A stretch of DNA of 64,000 nt from an uncultured Bacteroidales bacterium (GCA_900319855.1 ONQC01000012.1:1-64000); one strand, 5' to 3'. Positions 33,219 through 43,051 are shown, counted from the first letter of the stretch. Program-made: numbers and translations. Notes: generated by a model from the sequence alone, not told the origin.

Positions 33219-33797
33219 ATGGCTAAGAGATCAACACCAGCGTTAAATACAAGTTCCACGGCGGACATCGCGTTCCTCCTGCTCTGCTACTTCCTCATGA
33301 CTACGACCATGGGGTCCCAGACAGGTCTGTCGCGCCGTCTTCCGCCGATGCCTGACCAGAATCAGAAGCAGGTGGACCAGAAGGTCAATCGTCGCAATAT
33401 CATCATTGTGAAGATCAACTCCGCTGACAGGATTCTCGCCGGTAGTGAGCCTATCGAAGTTAGCCAGCTTAAGGACAAGATCAAGGAATTCCTTTCCAAC
33501 CCTGCCGACGATCCGAATCTCCCGGAAAAGGAGAACCAGGAAATCGAAGGTTTCGGTCAGTATCCGGTCTCCAAGGGCGTTATCTCCCTACAGAATGACC
33601 GTGGTACCAGTTACCGGGCGTACATCGCCGTTCAGAACGAGCTCGTCAAGGCCGTCAACGAACTGCGTGATGAATTCTCCCGGAACAATTATGGAAAACC
33701 GTTTGCCAGTCTCAGCGAGGACAAGCAGGACATCGTAAAGAAAGCGATCCCGCAGAACATCTCCGAAGCCGAGCCTAAGGACGTATCCAAGAAATAA
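33219..33797 (+). CDS. exbD: ExbD-type biopolymer transport protein, first copy
   Basis: The 192-residue protein has one membrane segment near the N-terminus, STADIAFLLLCYFLMTTTM, whose Asp is the proton-carrying residue of the ExbD/TolR family. A periplasmic domain follows with RRNIIIVKINSADRILAGSE and a long C-terminal region. It is longer than classical ExbD (about 140), as usual for the first ExbD of Bacteroidales pairs. Confidence 0.92.
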   Translation: MAKRSTPALNTSSTADIAFLLLCYFLMTTTMGSQTGLSRRLPPMPDQNQKQVDQKVNRRNIIIVKINSADRILAGSEPIEVSQLKDKIKEFLSNPADDPNLPEKENQEIEGFGQYPVSKGVISLQNDRGTSYRAYIAVQNELVKAVNELRDEFSRNNYGKPFASLSEDKQDIVKKAIPQNISEAEPKDVSKK

Positions 33798-33813
33798 ATA
33801 GGAGGATAGAATT

Positions 33814-34281
33814 ATGTCAAAATTCGGAAAAAGTGGTAAAAAAGAGACGCCGGGAATCACTTCCGGTTCCCTCTCCGACATCGTGTTCATGCTTCTGTTC
33901 TTCTTCATGGTTACGACCCAGATGCGCGACACTGAGAACAAGGTTATGGTCAAGCTTCCTGAAGCTTCAGAAGTTGTGAAATTGGATAGAAAAGACCTCG
34001 CTTCTTACATCAACATCGGCCCGCCTACCCGCATGCTGCAGGCCCAGTACGGTACCGATGCCCGTATCCAGCTGAACGATTCTTTCAAGACCGTCGACGA
34101 CATCCGCGACTTCATCGCCGCCGAGCGTGATGCGATGAGCGAAGGTGACCGCGCATTCATGACGACTGTTATCAAGGGTGACTCCGAAGTCCGTATGGGT
34201 ATCATCACGGATGTGAAGCAGGAGCTCCGTCGTTGCTCCGCACTCAAGATCATGTACCAGGCCAGAAGGGCAGAAGAATAA
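33814..34281 (+). CDS. exbD: ExbD-type biopolymer transport protein, second copy
   Basis: The 155-residue paralog has SGSLSDIVFMLLFFFMVTTQM, again with the membrane Asp, and a periplasmic domain closing VRMGIITDVKQELRRCSALKIMYQARR. It is clearly diverged from the first copy, so the two likely form a heteromeric pair in the channel. AGGAGG at 33800-33805, 8 bases before the ATG, is one of the few Shine-Dalgarno-like sites in the window. A terminator follows. Confidence 0.93.
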   Translation: MSKFGKSGKKETPGITSGSLSDIVFMLLFFFMVTTQMRDTENKVMVKLPEASEVVKLDRKDLASYINIGPPTRMLQAQYGTDARIQLNDSFKTVDDIRDFIAAERDAMSEGDRAFMTTVIKGDSEVRMGIITDVKQELRRCSALKIMYQARRAEE

Positions 34282-34298
34282 GCTGCCTCGCCATATGA

Positions 34299-34330
34299 GA
34301 AAAGCAGTTCCTCCGGGGACTGCTTTTTTT
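34299..34330 (+). terminator. Intrinsic terminator of the exb operon
   Basis: AAAAGCAGT and ACTGCTTTT form a stem around TCCTCCGGGG and end in a T-tract of seven or more. Confidence 0.9.
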
Positions 34331-34373
34331 GTGTATTCAGCGGGGTGCATGGGGGATTTCGGAGGAAAATGAC

Positions 34374-34381
34374 TATATTTG
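34374..34381 (+). promoter_or_regulatory. -7 element of asnS
   Basis: TATATTTG matches TAnnTTTG exactly. The predicted leader before ATG 34421 is about 34 bases. No -33 match is seen. Confidence 0.68.
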
Positions 34382-34420
34382 CACGATATAGAATCTATCT
34401 CCGTAAGAACCGATACAAAC

Positions 34421-35824
34421 ATGGACAAACTCGTCAGAACGAAGGTCAAGGACCTGCTCGCCGGAGAGCCGGGTCAGGAAGTGCTCGCCAAAGGTTGGGT
34501 GAGAACAAAAAGAGGTAACAAACAGGTCAAATTCATCGCCCTTAACGACGGTTCGACCGTAAACAATATCCAGGTCGTCGCAGAAACCTCCCTCTTCGAT
34601 GAGGAACTGATCAAGAAGATCACCACCGGCGCCAGCATCGGCGTGACCGGCACTCTGGTCGCCTCCGTCGGCAGCGGACAGGCTGTCGAGATCCAGGCCA
34701 AAGCCATCGAAGTCTACGGTGAATGCGATCCGATGCGCTTCCCGCTCCAGAAGAAAGACACATCCCTGGAGTACCTGCGCACCGTCGCCCACATGCGTCT
34801 GCGCACCAATACCTTCGGCGCCGTGCTCCGCATCCGCCATGCCATGGCTTTCGCCATCCACAAATTCTTCAACGACAAGGGATTCGTCTATCTGCACACT
34901 CCGCTGATCACGGAATCCGATGCGGAAGGCGCTGGCGACATGTTCCAGGTCACGACGATGGACCTCAAGAACATCCCGCTCGACAAGAAGGGCAACGTGG
35001 ATTTCTCCCGTGATTTCTTCGGCAAGAAGACCAGCCTGACCGTGAGCGGCCAGCTCGAAGGCGAACTCGGTGCGACAGCCGTCGGCGAAATCTATACCTT
35101 CGGACCGACGTTCCGGGCTGAGAATTCCAACACCCCGCGTCACCTGGCCGAATTCTGGATGATCGAGCCGGAAATGGCCTTCTATGACATCAACGACAAC
35201 ATGGTCCTCGCCGAGGAATTCGTCAAGTATCTGGTCCAGTATGCCCTGGATCACTGCATGGACGACCTGAAGTTCCTCAACGACAAATATGATGACGGCC
35301 TGATCGCCCGCCTGCAGAGCGTGCTGGGCATCGCATTCGAACGCGTCACTTACACCCAGGCCGTCGAGATCCTCGAAAAGGCCATCGCCGAAGGCCAGCA
35401 GTTCGAGTACCCCGTACACTGGGGCACGGACTTCCAGAGCGAGCATGAGCGTTACCTGGTCGAGAAACATTTCGGCAAACCGGTCATCCTCATCGACTTC
35501 CCGAAGGAAATCAAGGCGTTCTACATGAAGCAGAACGAGGACGGCAGAACGGTCCGCGGCATGGACGTCCTCTTCCCGAAGATCGGCGAGATCATCGGCG
35601 GCAGCGAGCGTGAGGCCTCCTTGGAGAAACTCGAGAAACGCATCGAGGAACTGGGTATGAGCCGCAAGAACCTGGAATGGTACATTGACACCCGCCGCTA
35701 TGGCACCGTGCCGCACAGCGGTTTCGGCCTGGGCTTCGAGCGCCTGCTGCTCTTCGTGACCGGCATGGCCAACATCCGGGACGTCATCCCGTTCCCGAGA
35801 ACTCCGAAGAACGCTGAATTTTAA
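34421..35824 (+). CDS. asnS: Asparaginyl-tRNA synthetase
   Basis: The enzyme charges tRNA-Asn. ATG 34421 ([13 protein letters not shown]) gives 467 residues, the normal size; a longer frame would include the promoter. The N-terminal OB fold ([25 protein letters not shown]) binds the anticodon. The class II core has motif 1 around [23 protein letters not shown], motif 2 [23 protein letters not shown] and motif 3 [15 protein letters not shown]. It heads an operon with udk and a TonB-like gene. Confidence 0.97.
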   Translation: MDKLVRTKVKDLLAGEPGQEVLAKGWVRTKRGNKQVKFIALNDGSTVNNIQVVAETSLFDEELIKKITTGASIGVTGTLVASVGSGQAVEIQAKAIEVYGECDPMRFPLQKKDTSLEYLRTVAHMRLRTNTFGAVLRIRHAMAFAIHKFFNDKGFVYLHTPLITESDAEGAGDMFQVTTMDLKNIPLDKKGNVDFSRDFFGKKTSLTVSGQLEGELGATAVGEIYTFGPTFRAENSNTPRHLAEFWMIEPEMAFYDINDNMVLAEEFVKYLVQYALDHCMDDLKFLNDKYDDGLIARLQSVLGIAFERVTYTQAVEILEKAIAEGQQFEYPVHWGTDFQSEHERYLVEKHFGKPVILIDFPKEIKAFYMKQNEDGRTVRGMDVLFPKIGEIIGGSEREASLEKLEKRIEELGMSRKNLEWYIDTRRYGTVPHSGFGLGFERLLLFVTGMANIRDVIPFPRTPKNAEF

Positions 35825-35836
35825 TCACCCCATATC

Positions 35837-36454
35837 ATGTTAGTCATCGGCATCGCCGGCGGATCCGGCTCTGGAAAAACCACGGTCGTCAAGGCCATCA
35901 CCAAACAGTTGGACGGCAGGGTCGTCGTCATCCCGCAGGACTCCTACTACAAGGACAGCAGCCATCTGCCGATGGAAGAGCGCCTGAAGATCAATTTCGA
36001 CCACCCGGATGCCATTGACTGGAAACTGCTCTGCCAGCAGATTCGCGAGCTCAAGCAAGGCAAGACGGTCCAGCAGCCGGTCTATTCTTACCTGACCTGC
36101 TCCCGTTCCAAGACGGAGACCGTGACGGTCGAGCCGGCGGACGTGATCATCGTGGAAGGCATCCTGATCTTCACCTGCAAGGAATTGCGCGACCAGATGA
36201 ACATGAAGGTCTTCGTGGATGCCGATGATGATGACCGCCTGATGCGCATCATCGTACGGGACATCGCCGAACGCGGCCGTACCATCGAGACGGCGATCGA
36301 CCATTATACCGAGACCGTCAAGCCGATGCACCTGCAGTTCATCGAGCCGAGCAAGCGGTACGCCGACATCATCGTCCCGCAGGGCGGACACAACAAGGTG
36401 GCGATCGAAGTCATGTCCGCGACCATCGAGCGCTATCTGGGGCCCAGGAAATAA
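35837..36454 (+). CDS. udk: Uridine kinase
   Basis: The enzyme phosphorylates uridine and cytidine to UMP and CMP in salvage. The 205-residue P-loop kinase has GIAGGSGSGKTTVVKAI (Walker A), VIPQDSYYKD, INFDHPDAIDW, PVYSYLTCSRSKTE, VIIVEGILIFTCKELRDQM and RIIVRDIAERGRTIE. It starts 12 bases after asnS. Confidence 0.96.
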   Translation: MLVIGIAGGSGSGKTTVVKAITKQLDGRVVVIPQDSYYKDSSHLPMEERLKINFDHPDAIDWKLLCQQIRELKQGKTVQQPVYSYLTCSRSKTETVTVEPADVIIVEGILIFTCKELRDQMNMKVFVDADDDDRLMRIIVRDIAERGRTIETAIDHYTETVKPMHLQFIEPSKRYADIIVPQGGHNKVAIEVMSATIERYLGPRK

Positions 36455-36460
36455 CCACAG

Positions 36461-37189
36461 ATGAAACTGTCGGGCGAAGATAAGGCAGGACTGTATATCA
36501 CCGTGATCGTCCATCTCACGGTGATTATTGTTTTGCTGCTGGCGCAGATCGGGACGCTCCTCCAGCGGGAGAACTCGTTCGTGCTGGACTTTACACGGCA
36601 GGAAGAGGAAGAGCGGCTGGCCGAGATCGAACGGCAGCAGCAAGAAGAAGAGAATTTCGAGGGCGAGATCAACCGCCGGGTCATGGAACTGCTGGCCGGC
36701 CAGTCCGGGACGACTTTCCGGAGCATTGTCACCGACCGGGGACAGCTTAAGGATGACCGCGGGACGGACGCCGCCCAGTTGTACGAAGATGCGGAGCGGC
36801 TCGCCCAGGAACTTAAGGACGGCATCGTCCCGGAGGAGCCGGACCAGGATTATGTGGCGGTCAGCAAGCCGTCAGAGCCGGTCAAGAAAGTAGTCCGCGA
36901 GTATAGCGGTCCCTCCGTCGTCTCTTATTATCTGGAAGGCCGTAAGGCTAGCAAATTGCCGATTCCGGCGTATCGCTGCTACGGTGGCGGGATGGTCACG
37001 GTGCTGATCAGTGTGGACAATGCCGGAAACGTCATGGCAGCCAAGATCCAGGAGGAGGCATCGACCGATGACCGGTGCCTGCGAGAATTCGCAGTCCGGG
37101 CGGCCCGGATGTCCAAATTCTCCTCCGACCCGAAGGCCCCGGCCCGTCAGGCAGGCAACATCGTCTATCAGTTCATCGCCCAGCGATAA
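36461..37189 (+). CDS. TonB-like energy transducer protein
   Basis: The 242-residue protein has an N-terminal membrane helix YITVIVHLTVIIVLLLAQIGTLL, preceded by a short cytoplasmic stretch, then a Glu/Arg-rich helical linker (EEEERLAEIERQQQEEENF). The C-terminal part, SYYLEGRKASKLPIPAYRCYGGGMVTVLISVDNAGNVMAAKI, resembles the TonB C-terminal domain (the family usually shows G.V.v.f.vd..G.v...v). It lies 2.2 kb from the exb operon, which it would use for energy. The linker is Glu-rich instead of the classical Pro/Lys-rich type. Confidence 0.82.
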   Translation: MKLSGEDKAGLYITVIVHLTVIIVLLLAQIGTLLQRENSFVLDFTRQEEEERLAEIERQQQEEENFEGEINRRVMELLAGQSGTTFRSIVTDRGQLKDDRGTDAAQLYEDAERLAQELKDGIVPEEPDQDYVAVSKPSEPVKKVVREYSGPSVVSYYLEGRKASKLPIPAYRCYGGGMVTVLISVDNAGNVMAAKIQEEASTDDRCLREFAVRAARMSKFSSDPKAPARQAGNIVYQFIAQR

Positions 37190-37215
37190 ACTGACATCTT
37201 TCCTTTTCTAAAAAG

Positions 37216-38817
37216 CTACAGATCGACTTTGGAGGGCGCGTCGAGGGCGATGCGGACGGTCTCGTCGACCGGGAGGTAGAGCTTGTAGAAAGCATTGTCA
37301 CCCAACTTGCTGTAACGACCGACCAGGGCGCGGAGCTGAGGCTCCAGGTAAGGGGCCGTTTCCGCCCACTCGCCCGGCTTGGCCTTGATCCCGTCCTTGA
37401 CGGCAGCGAACTGCAGGAAGCGCTGAGGCAGGTTCAATCTGTCGAGATAGGTAACCAGCCGGTCATAATCATCGATTTCCAGAAGGTCAGCCTTGAACTG
37501 GTCAAACACGGCGGAAGCGAAACGCATCTGCGTCGCCTTGCGGTTGCACGCAATGAAGAAATCCGTGGCACGGGTCGTATCCATCGGGACGAAGACGTCC
37601 GGGATGATACCGCCGCCACCATAGACTTTCCGGCCGCCGGCCGTACTGAAAACGGCGGATGTATCAATCTTGACCGAATCCTTCTCAAACATTTCACCGT
37701 CGGAATAACGGCGGAGGATATCATATTGGTAGTCCTCTTCCGAATTACCGTAAGGTTTCTGGATACAGCGGCCGGAAGGGGTATAGAACCGGGCCACCGT
37801 CAGCCGGATGGCGGAACCGTCCGTAAAATAACGCGGTTCCTGTACCAGGCCTTTGCCAAAGGAGCGGCGGCCGACGATCACGCCACGGTCGTTGTCCTGG
37901 ATGGCGCCGGCGAAAATCTCGCTGGAAGAGGCGCTGGCCTCATTGATCAGCACGGAGAGGGCGACATCCCGGAGCAGACCCTTTCCATCGGCGGTATAAT
38001 TCTCTCGTTTGTGATGGAGTCCTTCCAGATAGACGATTTCATCGCCACGGTCGAGGAAGAGATTGGAGAGCAGGAGGGCCTGGTCGAAATAACCGCCGGA
38101 ATTGTCCCGCAAATCAAAGATGAGGCGCGTCATCCCCTTCCCCAGCAGTTCCAGGGCGGCCATGCTGACTTCCTGGAAGGTCGTACGGGAGAATTTGGTC
38201 AGGCGGATGTAACCCGTCGTATCATTGACCATGAAAGAGGCGTCCACGCTATGGACCGGAATCTTTCCGCGGGTGATTTCAAACTTCGTATCTTCCCCAT
38301 TGCGACGGACCGTCACATTGACTTTCGTCCCGGCAGGACCTTTCAGCCGGCGCACCATGCTGTCCTGCGGAAACTGGACGCCCGCGATGACTTTGTCATT
38401 CACCTTGATGAGCCGGTCTCCCGGCTGAAGCCCGACTTTCTCGGAAGGACCGCCGGGAATGACTTCCAGCACGATGGCCGTATCATTCGGGACATTGAAC
38501 TGGATGCCGATACCGTCGAAATTCCCGGCCAGCTCGGTTTCGGACTCTTCGAGCTCTACAGGGGGAAGATAAATGGAATGCGGATCCAGCTTGGCCAAAG
38601 CCGCCACGACGGCCGCATCGGTCATGCCCTTGACATCGATGGTATCGACATAGTTCTTCTGGACCTCATCCAGGATCAAGTTGAGTTTCTGCCAGTTGGC
38701 ATACCCTGCCCTGACACGTCCCGCCTCGCAGCTCCGGACCAGGAACAACGCCAGCAGTAGGCCGATCACCACGCCCAGCAGGGCGGCGACGAGACCGCTC
38801 CGATCCATCCGCTCCAT
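37216..38817 (-). CDS. S41 family C-terminal processing peptidase
   Basis: This CtpA/Prc-type periplasmic serine protease cleaves near protein C-termini. The 533-residue protein has an N-terminal membrane anchor (LVAALLGVVIGLLLALFLV), a PDZ domain (about 95-190: GIGIQFNVPNDTAIVLEVIPGGPSEKVGLQPGDRLIKVND) and the S41 core with RLIFDLRDNSGGYFDQAL. The catalytic dyad is Ser297 in NEASASSSEIF and Lys322 in SFGKGLVQ, 25 residues apart as in Prc. An extra C-terminal domain of about 120 residues is typical of Bacteroidales homologs. A start at the second Met (38808) is possible. It begins 3 bases after the deaminase gene. Confidence 0.95.
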   Translation of the reverse strand: MERMDRSGLVAALLGVVIGLLLALFLVRSCEAGRVRAGYANWQKLNLILDEVQKNYVDTIDVKGMTDAAVVAALAKLDPHSIYLPPVELEESETELAGNFDGIGIQFNVPNDTAIVLEVIPGGPSEKVGLQPGDRLIKVNDKVIAGVQFPQDSMVRRLKGPAGTKVNVTVRRNGEDTKFEITRGKIPVHSVDASFMVNDTTGYIRLTKFSRTTFQEVSMAALELLGKGMTRLIFDLRDNSGGYFDQALLLSNLFLDRGDEIVYLEGLHHKRENYTADGKGLLRDVALSVLINEASASSSEIFAGAIQDNDRGVIVGRRSFGKGLVQEPRYFTDGSAIRLTVARFYTPSGRCIQKPYGNSEEDYQYDILRRYSDGEMFEKDSVKIDTSAVFSTAGGRKVYGGGGIIPDVFVPMDTTRATDFFIACNRKATQMRFASAVFDQFKADLLEIDDYDRLVTYLDRLNLPQRFLQFAAVKDGIKAKPGEWAETAPYLEPQLRALVGRYSKLGDNAFYKLYLPVDETVRIALDAPSKVDL

Positions 38818-38820
38818 GGC

Positions 38821-39225
38821 TCAATCGACTTTTTCCACCTCGATACCAGCCCGGCGGAGCAGGTCGATCCCATCCGTCAGCCGGTATTCATCCCGATAAA
38901 CAACCCGGCGGATCCCGGACTGGATGATCAGTTTGGCACATTCCAGGCAAGGGGACGCGGTCACGTAAAGGGTGGCCCCTTCGCTGCTGTTTCCGGATTT
39001 TGCAACCTTGGAGATGGCGTTGGCTTCGGCATGGAGGACATAGGGTTTGGTCGCCCCACTCTCATCCTCGCAGATGTTCTCAAACCCGGACGGCGTACCG
39101 TTGTAGCCGTCCGAGATGATCATCCGGTCCTTGACGAGCAATGCACCGACCTGACGCCGCTTGCAGTAAGAATTGCGGGCCCAGACCGTCGCCATGTCCA
39201 GATAGCTCTGATCGAATTTCTGCAT
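38821..39225 (-). CDS. dCMP deaminase family protein
   Basis: The enzyme deaminates dCMP to dUMP for thymidylate synthesis. The 134-residue protein has the zinc and proton-shuttle motif HAEANAISK and PCLECAKLI, plus RRQVGALLVKDRMIISDGYNGTP at the N-terminus. Length is usual for the ComEB/dCMP type. It starts 1 base after the acyl-CoA ligase stop and leads into the protease, an arrangement I recall in Bacteroides. Confidence 0.94.
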   Translation of the reverse strand: MQKFDQSYLDMATVWARNSYCKRRQVGALLVKDRMIISDGYNGTPSGFENICEDESGATKPYVLHAEANAISKVAKSGNSSEGATLYVTASPCLECAKLIIQSGIRRVVYRDEYRLTDGIDLLRRAGIEVEKVD

Positions 39226-39226
39226 A

Positions 39227-40879
39227 TTAGTTGCGCTGATAGAGGTAACGTTTGATGCTGCGCTTCGGCGTACGTTCGAAGTCCTCGGGAAGGAATTCGA
39301 TCTTCTTGATCTGCGCGTAGTTCGGAATCTCCTTGTTGATCTCCGGCAACGTGCCGGAAATACGGGCTTCGAGGGCGGCGCGGTTCATCCCGTCCAGTTC
39401 GCCCTGATGGTAATCCGGATAGACGAGGGCCGTCAGGCCGCCGCCATCTTCGATGACCAGGGAATCGACCACGTAGTTGACGTTATTGATGACCGCCTCC
39501 AGCTCTTCCGGATAGATGTTCTGGCCGGAAGGACCGAGGATCATGCACTTGGAACGGCCGCGCAGGAAGAGATAGCCATCGCTGTCCATGATGCCCATGT
39601 CGCCGGTACGGAACCAACCGTCATCCGTAAAGGACTGGCGGGTCGCCTCCTCATTCTTGTAATAGCCCAGGAAGACATTGGCGCCGCGTACCTGGACCTC
39701 ACCCGGAATCCGCTCGGGATCGGTAGAATCGATGCGGATTTCAATGTTCGGGGCCGCCTTTCCGCAGGAACCCAGTTTCACCGTATTCCAGTGGGCATAT
39801 CCGATAATCGGGGCACATTCGGTCATGCCATAACCGACCGTATACGGGAACCCGATCTTCTTGAAGAAAGCCTCGACCTCCGGATTGAAGGCAGCGCCGC
39901 CGAGGATGACTTCCTCGAACTTGCCGCCGAAGGTATTGACGAGTTCTTCGCGGAATTTCTTCATGATCACCTTGTCCAGTCCCGGGATCTTGAAAAAGAG
40001 CTTGTTCTTGTCAATGATGGGCTTGAGCTTGTTCTTGTAGATTTTCTCAATGATCAGCGGAACGGCGATGATGATGCTCGGATGGATCTCGGAGAAGGCC
40101 TTCATGATGATCTTCGGACTCGGGACGCGGGTCAGGAAATGGACATGGGCGCCGAGGGTCATCTCAAACAAGAACTCGAACATCATGCCGTACATGTGCG
40201 CGGAAGGAAGCATGGAGACGACCTCCGCTTCGCAATCCATCTGCGGCTCGGCATACCAGGCCAGTTCGAAATTGGAATACAGGGCACGGTACGGGATCAT
40301 GACGCCTTTCGAGAAGCCTGAGGTTCCGGAGGTGTAGTTGATCATGGCCAGTTCGTCCGCGGAATCCTCGTAGTAATCCAGGTCTTCCGGACCGAAATGG
40401 TTCGGATACTTGTGGCCGAAGCTCTCGTTGAGATGCTCGCGGACATCCCACAGTTCCTTGCTGCGGGCATAGAGGAACTTGAAGGTATTGATCTGGACGA
40501 CCACATGGAGGTCCGGCATCTCGTCTGCGGAAAGACCTTCCCAGATGACCTCGTCCACGAAAAGGACCTTGGCCTCGGAATGGTTGACCAGGTAATGGAT
40601 GTTGCCGGGCTTGAACTCGTGGAGGATCGGGACCGGAACGGCGCCATAGGTCATGGCCGCCAGGAAACTGACGCCCCAGTTGGCCTGGTTACGGGAGCAA
40701 ATGGCAACCTTGTCGCCCTTCTGTAGTCCGCACTGTTCAAAGGCGATATGGAGTTTGGCCATCCGCCGGGCCACATCGCTGTATTTCAGGGTCGCGCCCT
40801 GGTAATTGGACAGCGCCGGGCGGTCCCAGTGCTTCCGGATACTCTCTTCGAGGATCTTGTTAACCGATTTGAATTGCAT
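39227..40879 (-). CDS. Long-chain fatty acid--CoA ligase (AMP-binding family)
   Basis: The enzyme activates a carboxylic acid as acyl-AMP and transfers it to CoA. I chose ATG 40879 (MQFKSVNKILEES), 550 residues; the earlier TTG adds three residues only. The adenylate-forming motifs are YTSGTSGFSKGVMI (P-loop), VGYGMTECAPIIGYAHW, GEVQVRGANVFLGYYKNEEATRQSFTDDGWFRTGDMG, LRGRSKCMILGPSGQNIYPEELE, and the C-terminal lysine in TPKRSIKRYL. Substrate chain length cannot be read. It follows the preceding anchored protein by 24 bases. Confidence 0.94.
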   Translation of the reverse strand: MQFKSVNKILEESIRKHWDRPALSNYQGATLKYSDVARRMAKLHIAFEQCGLQKGDKVAICSRNQANWGVSFLAAMTYGAVPVPILHEFKPGNIHYLVNHSEAKVLFVDEVIWEGLSADEMPDLHVVVQINTFKFLYARSKELWDVREHLNESFGHKYPNHFGPEDLDYYEDSADELAMINYTSGTSGFSKGVMIPYRALYSNFELAWYAEPQMDCEAEVVSMLPSAHMYGMMFEFLFEMTLGAHVHFLTRVPSPKIIMKAFSEIHPSIIIAVPLIIEKIYKNKLKPIIDKNKLFFKIPGLDKVIMKKFREELVNTFGGKFEEVILGGAAFNPEVEAFFKKIGFPYTVGYGMTECAPIIGYAHWNTVKLGSCGKAAPNIEIRIDSTDPERIPGEVQVRGANVFLGYYKNEEATRQSFTDDGWFRTGDMGIMDSDGYLFLRGRSKCMILGPSGQNIYPEELEAVINNVNYVVDSLVIEDGGGLTALVYPDYHQGELDGMNRAALEARISGTLPEINKEIPNYAQIKKIEFLPEDFERTPKRSIKRYLYQRN

Positions 40880-40903
40880 GGTTATCAATACACGTTTTAT
40901 ATT

Positions 40904-43051
40904 CTACTTATCCAGGGCCTTCAAGACCTTGCGCGACTCGCCCTTGCCCACCGGTTCCCCACCATAGAAACCGTAGACAACGGACTGACCCGCCGTCTTG
41001 ATGACCCAATATTTCTTACCCTCCGCCGTAACGAGTTGCGGAAGGGCGGTAATTTGCGTTTCCGGGGAAATCCCCTGCCAGCCTTCGCGGACTTTCCCGT
41101 GAAGGTCGTACATTCCGATGGTATTGTCCTTGTGCAGGATCATGGCCGTGTAGCCATGGGCGCCCGTAAAATCATACACCCCCGGTCCCAGGAGGACTTC
41201 CTTGCCCAATTCAGCCGGAAAACCGGATACCATCCGGCCAAGACGGTCGACCAGATACAGCTTGGAACCGGCGGCAAAAAGAAACTGGATCTTGCCGTTG
41301 GCGTAATAATCAATATCTTCGACATAGCCGCAAAGGGCGTCTTTGAACGGAAGGCTCCAAAGCGTCTTTCCCTTTTCATCCCGCAGCTGCAGCGCCAGGT
41401 TCGGTGCCTGTGAGAAAGTATTGTCCTTGCCGGTGCCGCTGTTCCGGACCTGGAACGGGCCTTGCGGAACCGCAATGTCAACCGGGGTTTCCGCGACAAC
41501 CGCGGATTCCGCGGCACGGCCGTTGCGACGGCTGCGGACCTTGGCCCGGTCGACGGTCAACAGGCCGCTTCCGGCGGACAGGTTCAGGATTGCAGGTTCG
41601 AACGCGATGCCTTCAAGGGTCTGCTTCCAGGCTGAAGACACCTCGGGACGGAACACTTCGTCGCTCAGGGACGGCGTCATGGAAACATAAACGGTCAGAC
41701 CCCGCTCCGGCAGCCGGCCGTCCAGTCCGTAATCGGAAAGGTAGGAACGAAGGTCCTGTCCGGGCAAGGTCCCGGAAACAACGGCGGCGACAGCCTTCTC
41801 GTCACCGATTACCATCCAGCCATCCTTCCAGGTGAACATGCTGTCATCCGGCAGGTTGAAGAGTCCACCGAACAGCAGGGACGGGATGCCTTTCCAGGCG
41901 AAAGGCAGTACGGCATCCTTATACTCTTTGAAAGAAGTCAGTCCGGTCCCGCGAAGGATCAGGTCGGCGTCCGCCTTGCCGGGACGGATATACAGCAGCG
42001 GATGACGCGTCTCCCCGTCAAGCACGACGGCTTTGGCGACTTCCTTGAGATCCAGCCGCTGGGCCCATTGTTCCGCAGTCATGCCGACGGATTTCTGGAA
42101 ATTGCTGTTCCCGGACTTGTAACGGCCCAGCTTCTTATTGGCATCCAGGTATTTCCGGTAGGATTCCATCCATGCGCCGATATCCGCGACCGGAAGGTCT
42201 ACGACAAAGGAGGTCGATGCCGGAAGGACAGAAGCGGCCTTGGTTTCACCCGTAGTCGGGACATGGAAATAGTAGGCGGTACTTCCGCCATGGATAGCGG
42301 CCGCCTTCATCTTCACCGCTTCGCCGGCCGACGGGAGGGTAAAAGCGGACCATTGGGCCAGCGTAGAGAAAAACCCGGAAGTCTGGCTATAGGTCCGGTT
42401 CAGCCAAGCGGAGAAAAGTTTCCCGGCATAGACATTCGAGAAGAAGAGCGCATCCTCTCCGCCCAGGTTCTCCAGGGCATCTGAAAAGCCATCCTTGTCC
42501 AGGATGGACAGACCCCCGTCCAGATGACGGGCAGCTGTCTTGACCAGGGTTTCAGAGGGCGAGACCAGCAAGACGGAAGACAGGAAACGGCTGCTCATGC
42601 GGGCGGAATCCGCCGCCGCGAGCAAATTCTTCACATCCGCCGTCGTATCGGAAGGGGCGGACAGAACCATCAAAGGGACAAGGTCTCCGCTAAAATGCAG
42701 GGAGACGGTCATGGGTGATTTTTCCAGGGAGCGGAACCGGCCGGAAACCAGCCGGTCAAGGAACGGACGGAATCCGCGTTTCGCTGCGCCTTCCACCAAG
42801 GTCCCGAAAACCTTCGTCGTATCGGAGAACAGGCGGACGCCATCGTCCATACTGTTGAAATACAACAACATTGCCGCATCGGAAGGGACGGCGCCCAATA
42901 AGGGATAACGCTGCTGGGCCGACAAATGGCCGTCCGGCGTGTTGGTCCTGCCGCTTCCCGAACCCGAGTAGAGGAGACCCACAGATGTCGCAATTCCCGC
43001 CACCAGAAGGATCAGCAGGACGATACAGGCAATTAAGGTTTTTTTATTCAT
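40904..43051 (-). CDS. Membrane-anchored protein of unknown function, DUF3352-like with C-terminal propeller-like region
   Basis: ATG 43051 (MNKKTLIACIVLLILLVAG) gives 715 residues with one N-terminal membrane helix and the rest probably periplasmic. The first part (YPLLGAVPSDAAMLLYFNSMDDGVRLF onward) resembles DUF3352-like domains. The last 200 residues have spaced strands (LALQLRDEKGKTLWSLPFKDALCGYVEDIDYYANGKIQFLFAAGSKLYLVDRLGRMVSGFP, YDLHGKVREGWQG) that look like PQQ-type propeller blades. No catalytic motif is seen. Its position between argR and an acyl-CoA ligase gives no clear function. Single-copy housekeeping context suggests an envelope role. Confidence 0.82.
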   Translation of the reverse strand: MNKKTLIACIVLLILLVAGIATSVGLLYSGSGSGRTNTPDGHLSAQQRYPLLGAVPSDAAMLLYFNSMDDGVRLFSDTTKVFGTLVEGAAKRGFRPFLDRLVSGRFRSLEKSPMTVSLHFSGDLVPLMVLSAPSDTTADVKNLLAAADSARMSSRFLSSVLLVSPSETLVKTAARHLDGGLSILDKDGFSDALENLGGEDALFFSNVYAGKLFSAWLNRTYSQTSGFFSTLAQWSAFTLPSAGEAVKMKAAAIHGGSTAYYFHVPTTGETKAASVLPASTSFVVDLPVADIGAWMESYRKYLDANKKLGRYKSGNSNFQKSVGMTAEQWAQRLDLKEVAKAVVLDGETRHPLLYIRPGKADADLILRGTGLTSFKEYKDAVLPFAWKGIPSLLFGGLFNLPDDSMFTWKDGWMVIGDEKAVAAVVSGTLPGQDLRSYLSDYGLDGRLPERGLTVYVSMTPSLSDEVFRPEVSSAWKQTLEGIAFEPAILNLSAGSGLLTVDRAKVRSRRNGRAAESAVVAETPVDIAVPQGPFQVRNSGTGKDNTFSQAPNLALQLRDEKGKTLWSLPFKDALCGYVEDIDYYANGKIQFLFAAGSKLYLVDRLGRMVSGFPAELGKEVLLGPGVYDFTGAHGYTAMILHKDNTIGMYDLHGKVREGWQGISPETQITALPQLVTAEGKKYWVIKTAGQSVVYGFYGGEPVGKGESRKVLKALDK

